DNA from: Takifugu bimaculatus
Lineage: Eukaryota; Chordata; Actinopteri; Tetraodontiformes; Tetraodontidae
Assembly (NCBI GenBank): GCA_004026145.2
Contig: CP034993.1
Span: forward strand, 9,800,050 to 9,864,049
Direction of reading: 5' to 3'
Length of the DNA stretch: 64,000 nt
The notes beneath the pieces were generated by a model. That model was not told the origin of the DNA. It saw nothing but the letters and a program-made list of their open reading frames with translations, and did no database searches. The translations under genes and the position numbers were made by a program. Position 1 is the first letter of the stretch. The number at the start of each line of letters is the position of its first letter. Below are positions 63,901 to 64,000 of the stretch, piece by piece.

Positions 63901-64000
63901 TGTTGAATCTTCGAGTGGCCAAATAGTGACAGGTCTATTTCTCAACCGTTACTGAGAGAAGCAGGCAGAGCAGAGGACACCTAATTACCCAGCATTGTGA
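57953..64000. repeat. copy C, partial third copy of the block
   Basis: Matches A 14894-20936 and B 39200-45236 in the same orientation and runs off the window. Its first base lies 86 bp past the (GT)n tract at A 14768-14808, so the contig may have broken near that microsatellite. From about 58.3 to 61.2 kb it carries many single-base insertions and deletions relative to both A and B, including in homopolymers; after 61.9 kb it is almost free of them. That unevenness resembles unpolished long-read consensus at a contig edge. Confidence 0.96.
62626..62667 (-). mobile_element. probable SINE relic (B box), copy C
   Basis: Third copy of the same string, unchanged. Confidence 0.3.

Noticed and set aside
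1..64000. CRISPR arrays, operons, rRNA, intact tRNA, viral or toxin genes
   Set aside because: None found. The regular repeats are microsatellites or the ACT array, and the large direct repeat is the 24-kb block.

Overview
The window looks like non-coding vertebrate DNA, most likely from a ray-finned fish. That assignment is an inference from the many long (CA)n/(GT)n microsatellites, the middling base composition, the absence of operon-like organisation, and AT-rich blocks with homeodomain/POU-type motifs like those found in intergenic or intronic DNA near developmental genes. No recognisable protein-coding exon, rRNA, intact tRNA or intact transposon was found. Open reading frames are short (longest about 190 codons). 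They match no family I recognise, often run through microsatellites, and are broken by single-base indels between near-identical copies.

The dominant feature is a large repeated block. Bases 1-9360 occur once. Bases 9361-33547 (copy A, 24,187 bp) are followed by exactly 100 N (33548-33647). Nearly the same sequence then appears again in the same orientation at 33648-57852 (copy B, 24,205 bp), followed by another 100 N (57853-57952). A third copy (copy C, 57953-64000) begins part-way into the unit, at the equivalent of A 14894, and is still matching A 20936 and B 45236 when the window ends. A and B stop at the same AT-rich base string immediately before their gaps. Differences are scattered substitutions, microsatellite length changes and single-base indels. 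The indels are concentrated in copy C between about 58.3 and 61.2 kb. This layout fits three overlapping contigs (haplotigs or unmerged redundant contigs) laid end to end by a scaffolder better than a real 24-kb tandem array. Against a simple two-haplotype story, copy C agrees alternately with A and with B.

Within the unit the supportable features are microsatellites, a 357-361 bp 12-mer-based (ACT/ACA/TTC) tandem repeat, one strong CTCF-like motif, a Pol III B-box match probably left by a tRNA-derived SINE, a 16-bp palindrome close to a CRE/TATA-like motif and a 47-codon small reading frame, and several blocks that resemble conserved non-coding elements. The single-copy left flank holds two G-quadruplex-type tracts, two clear hairpins, a TATA-like motif, several long microsatellites and two CNE-like blocks. 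Function is not shown for any of these; all are calls from sequence pattern alone.
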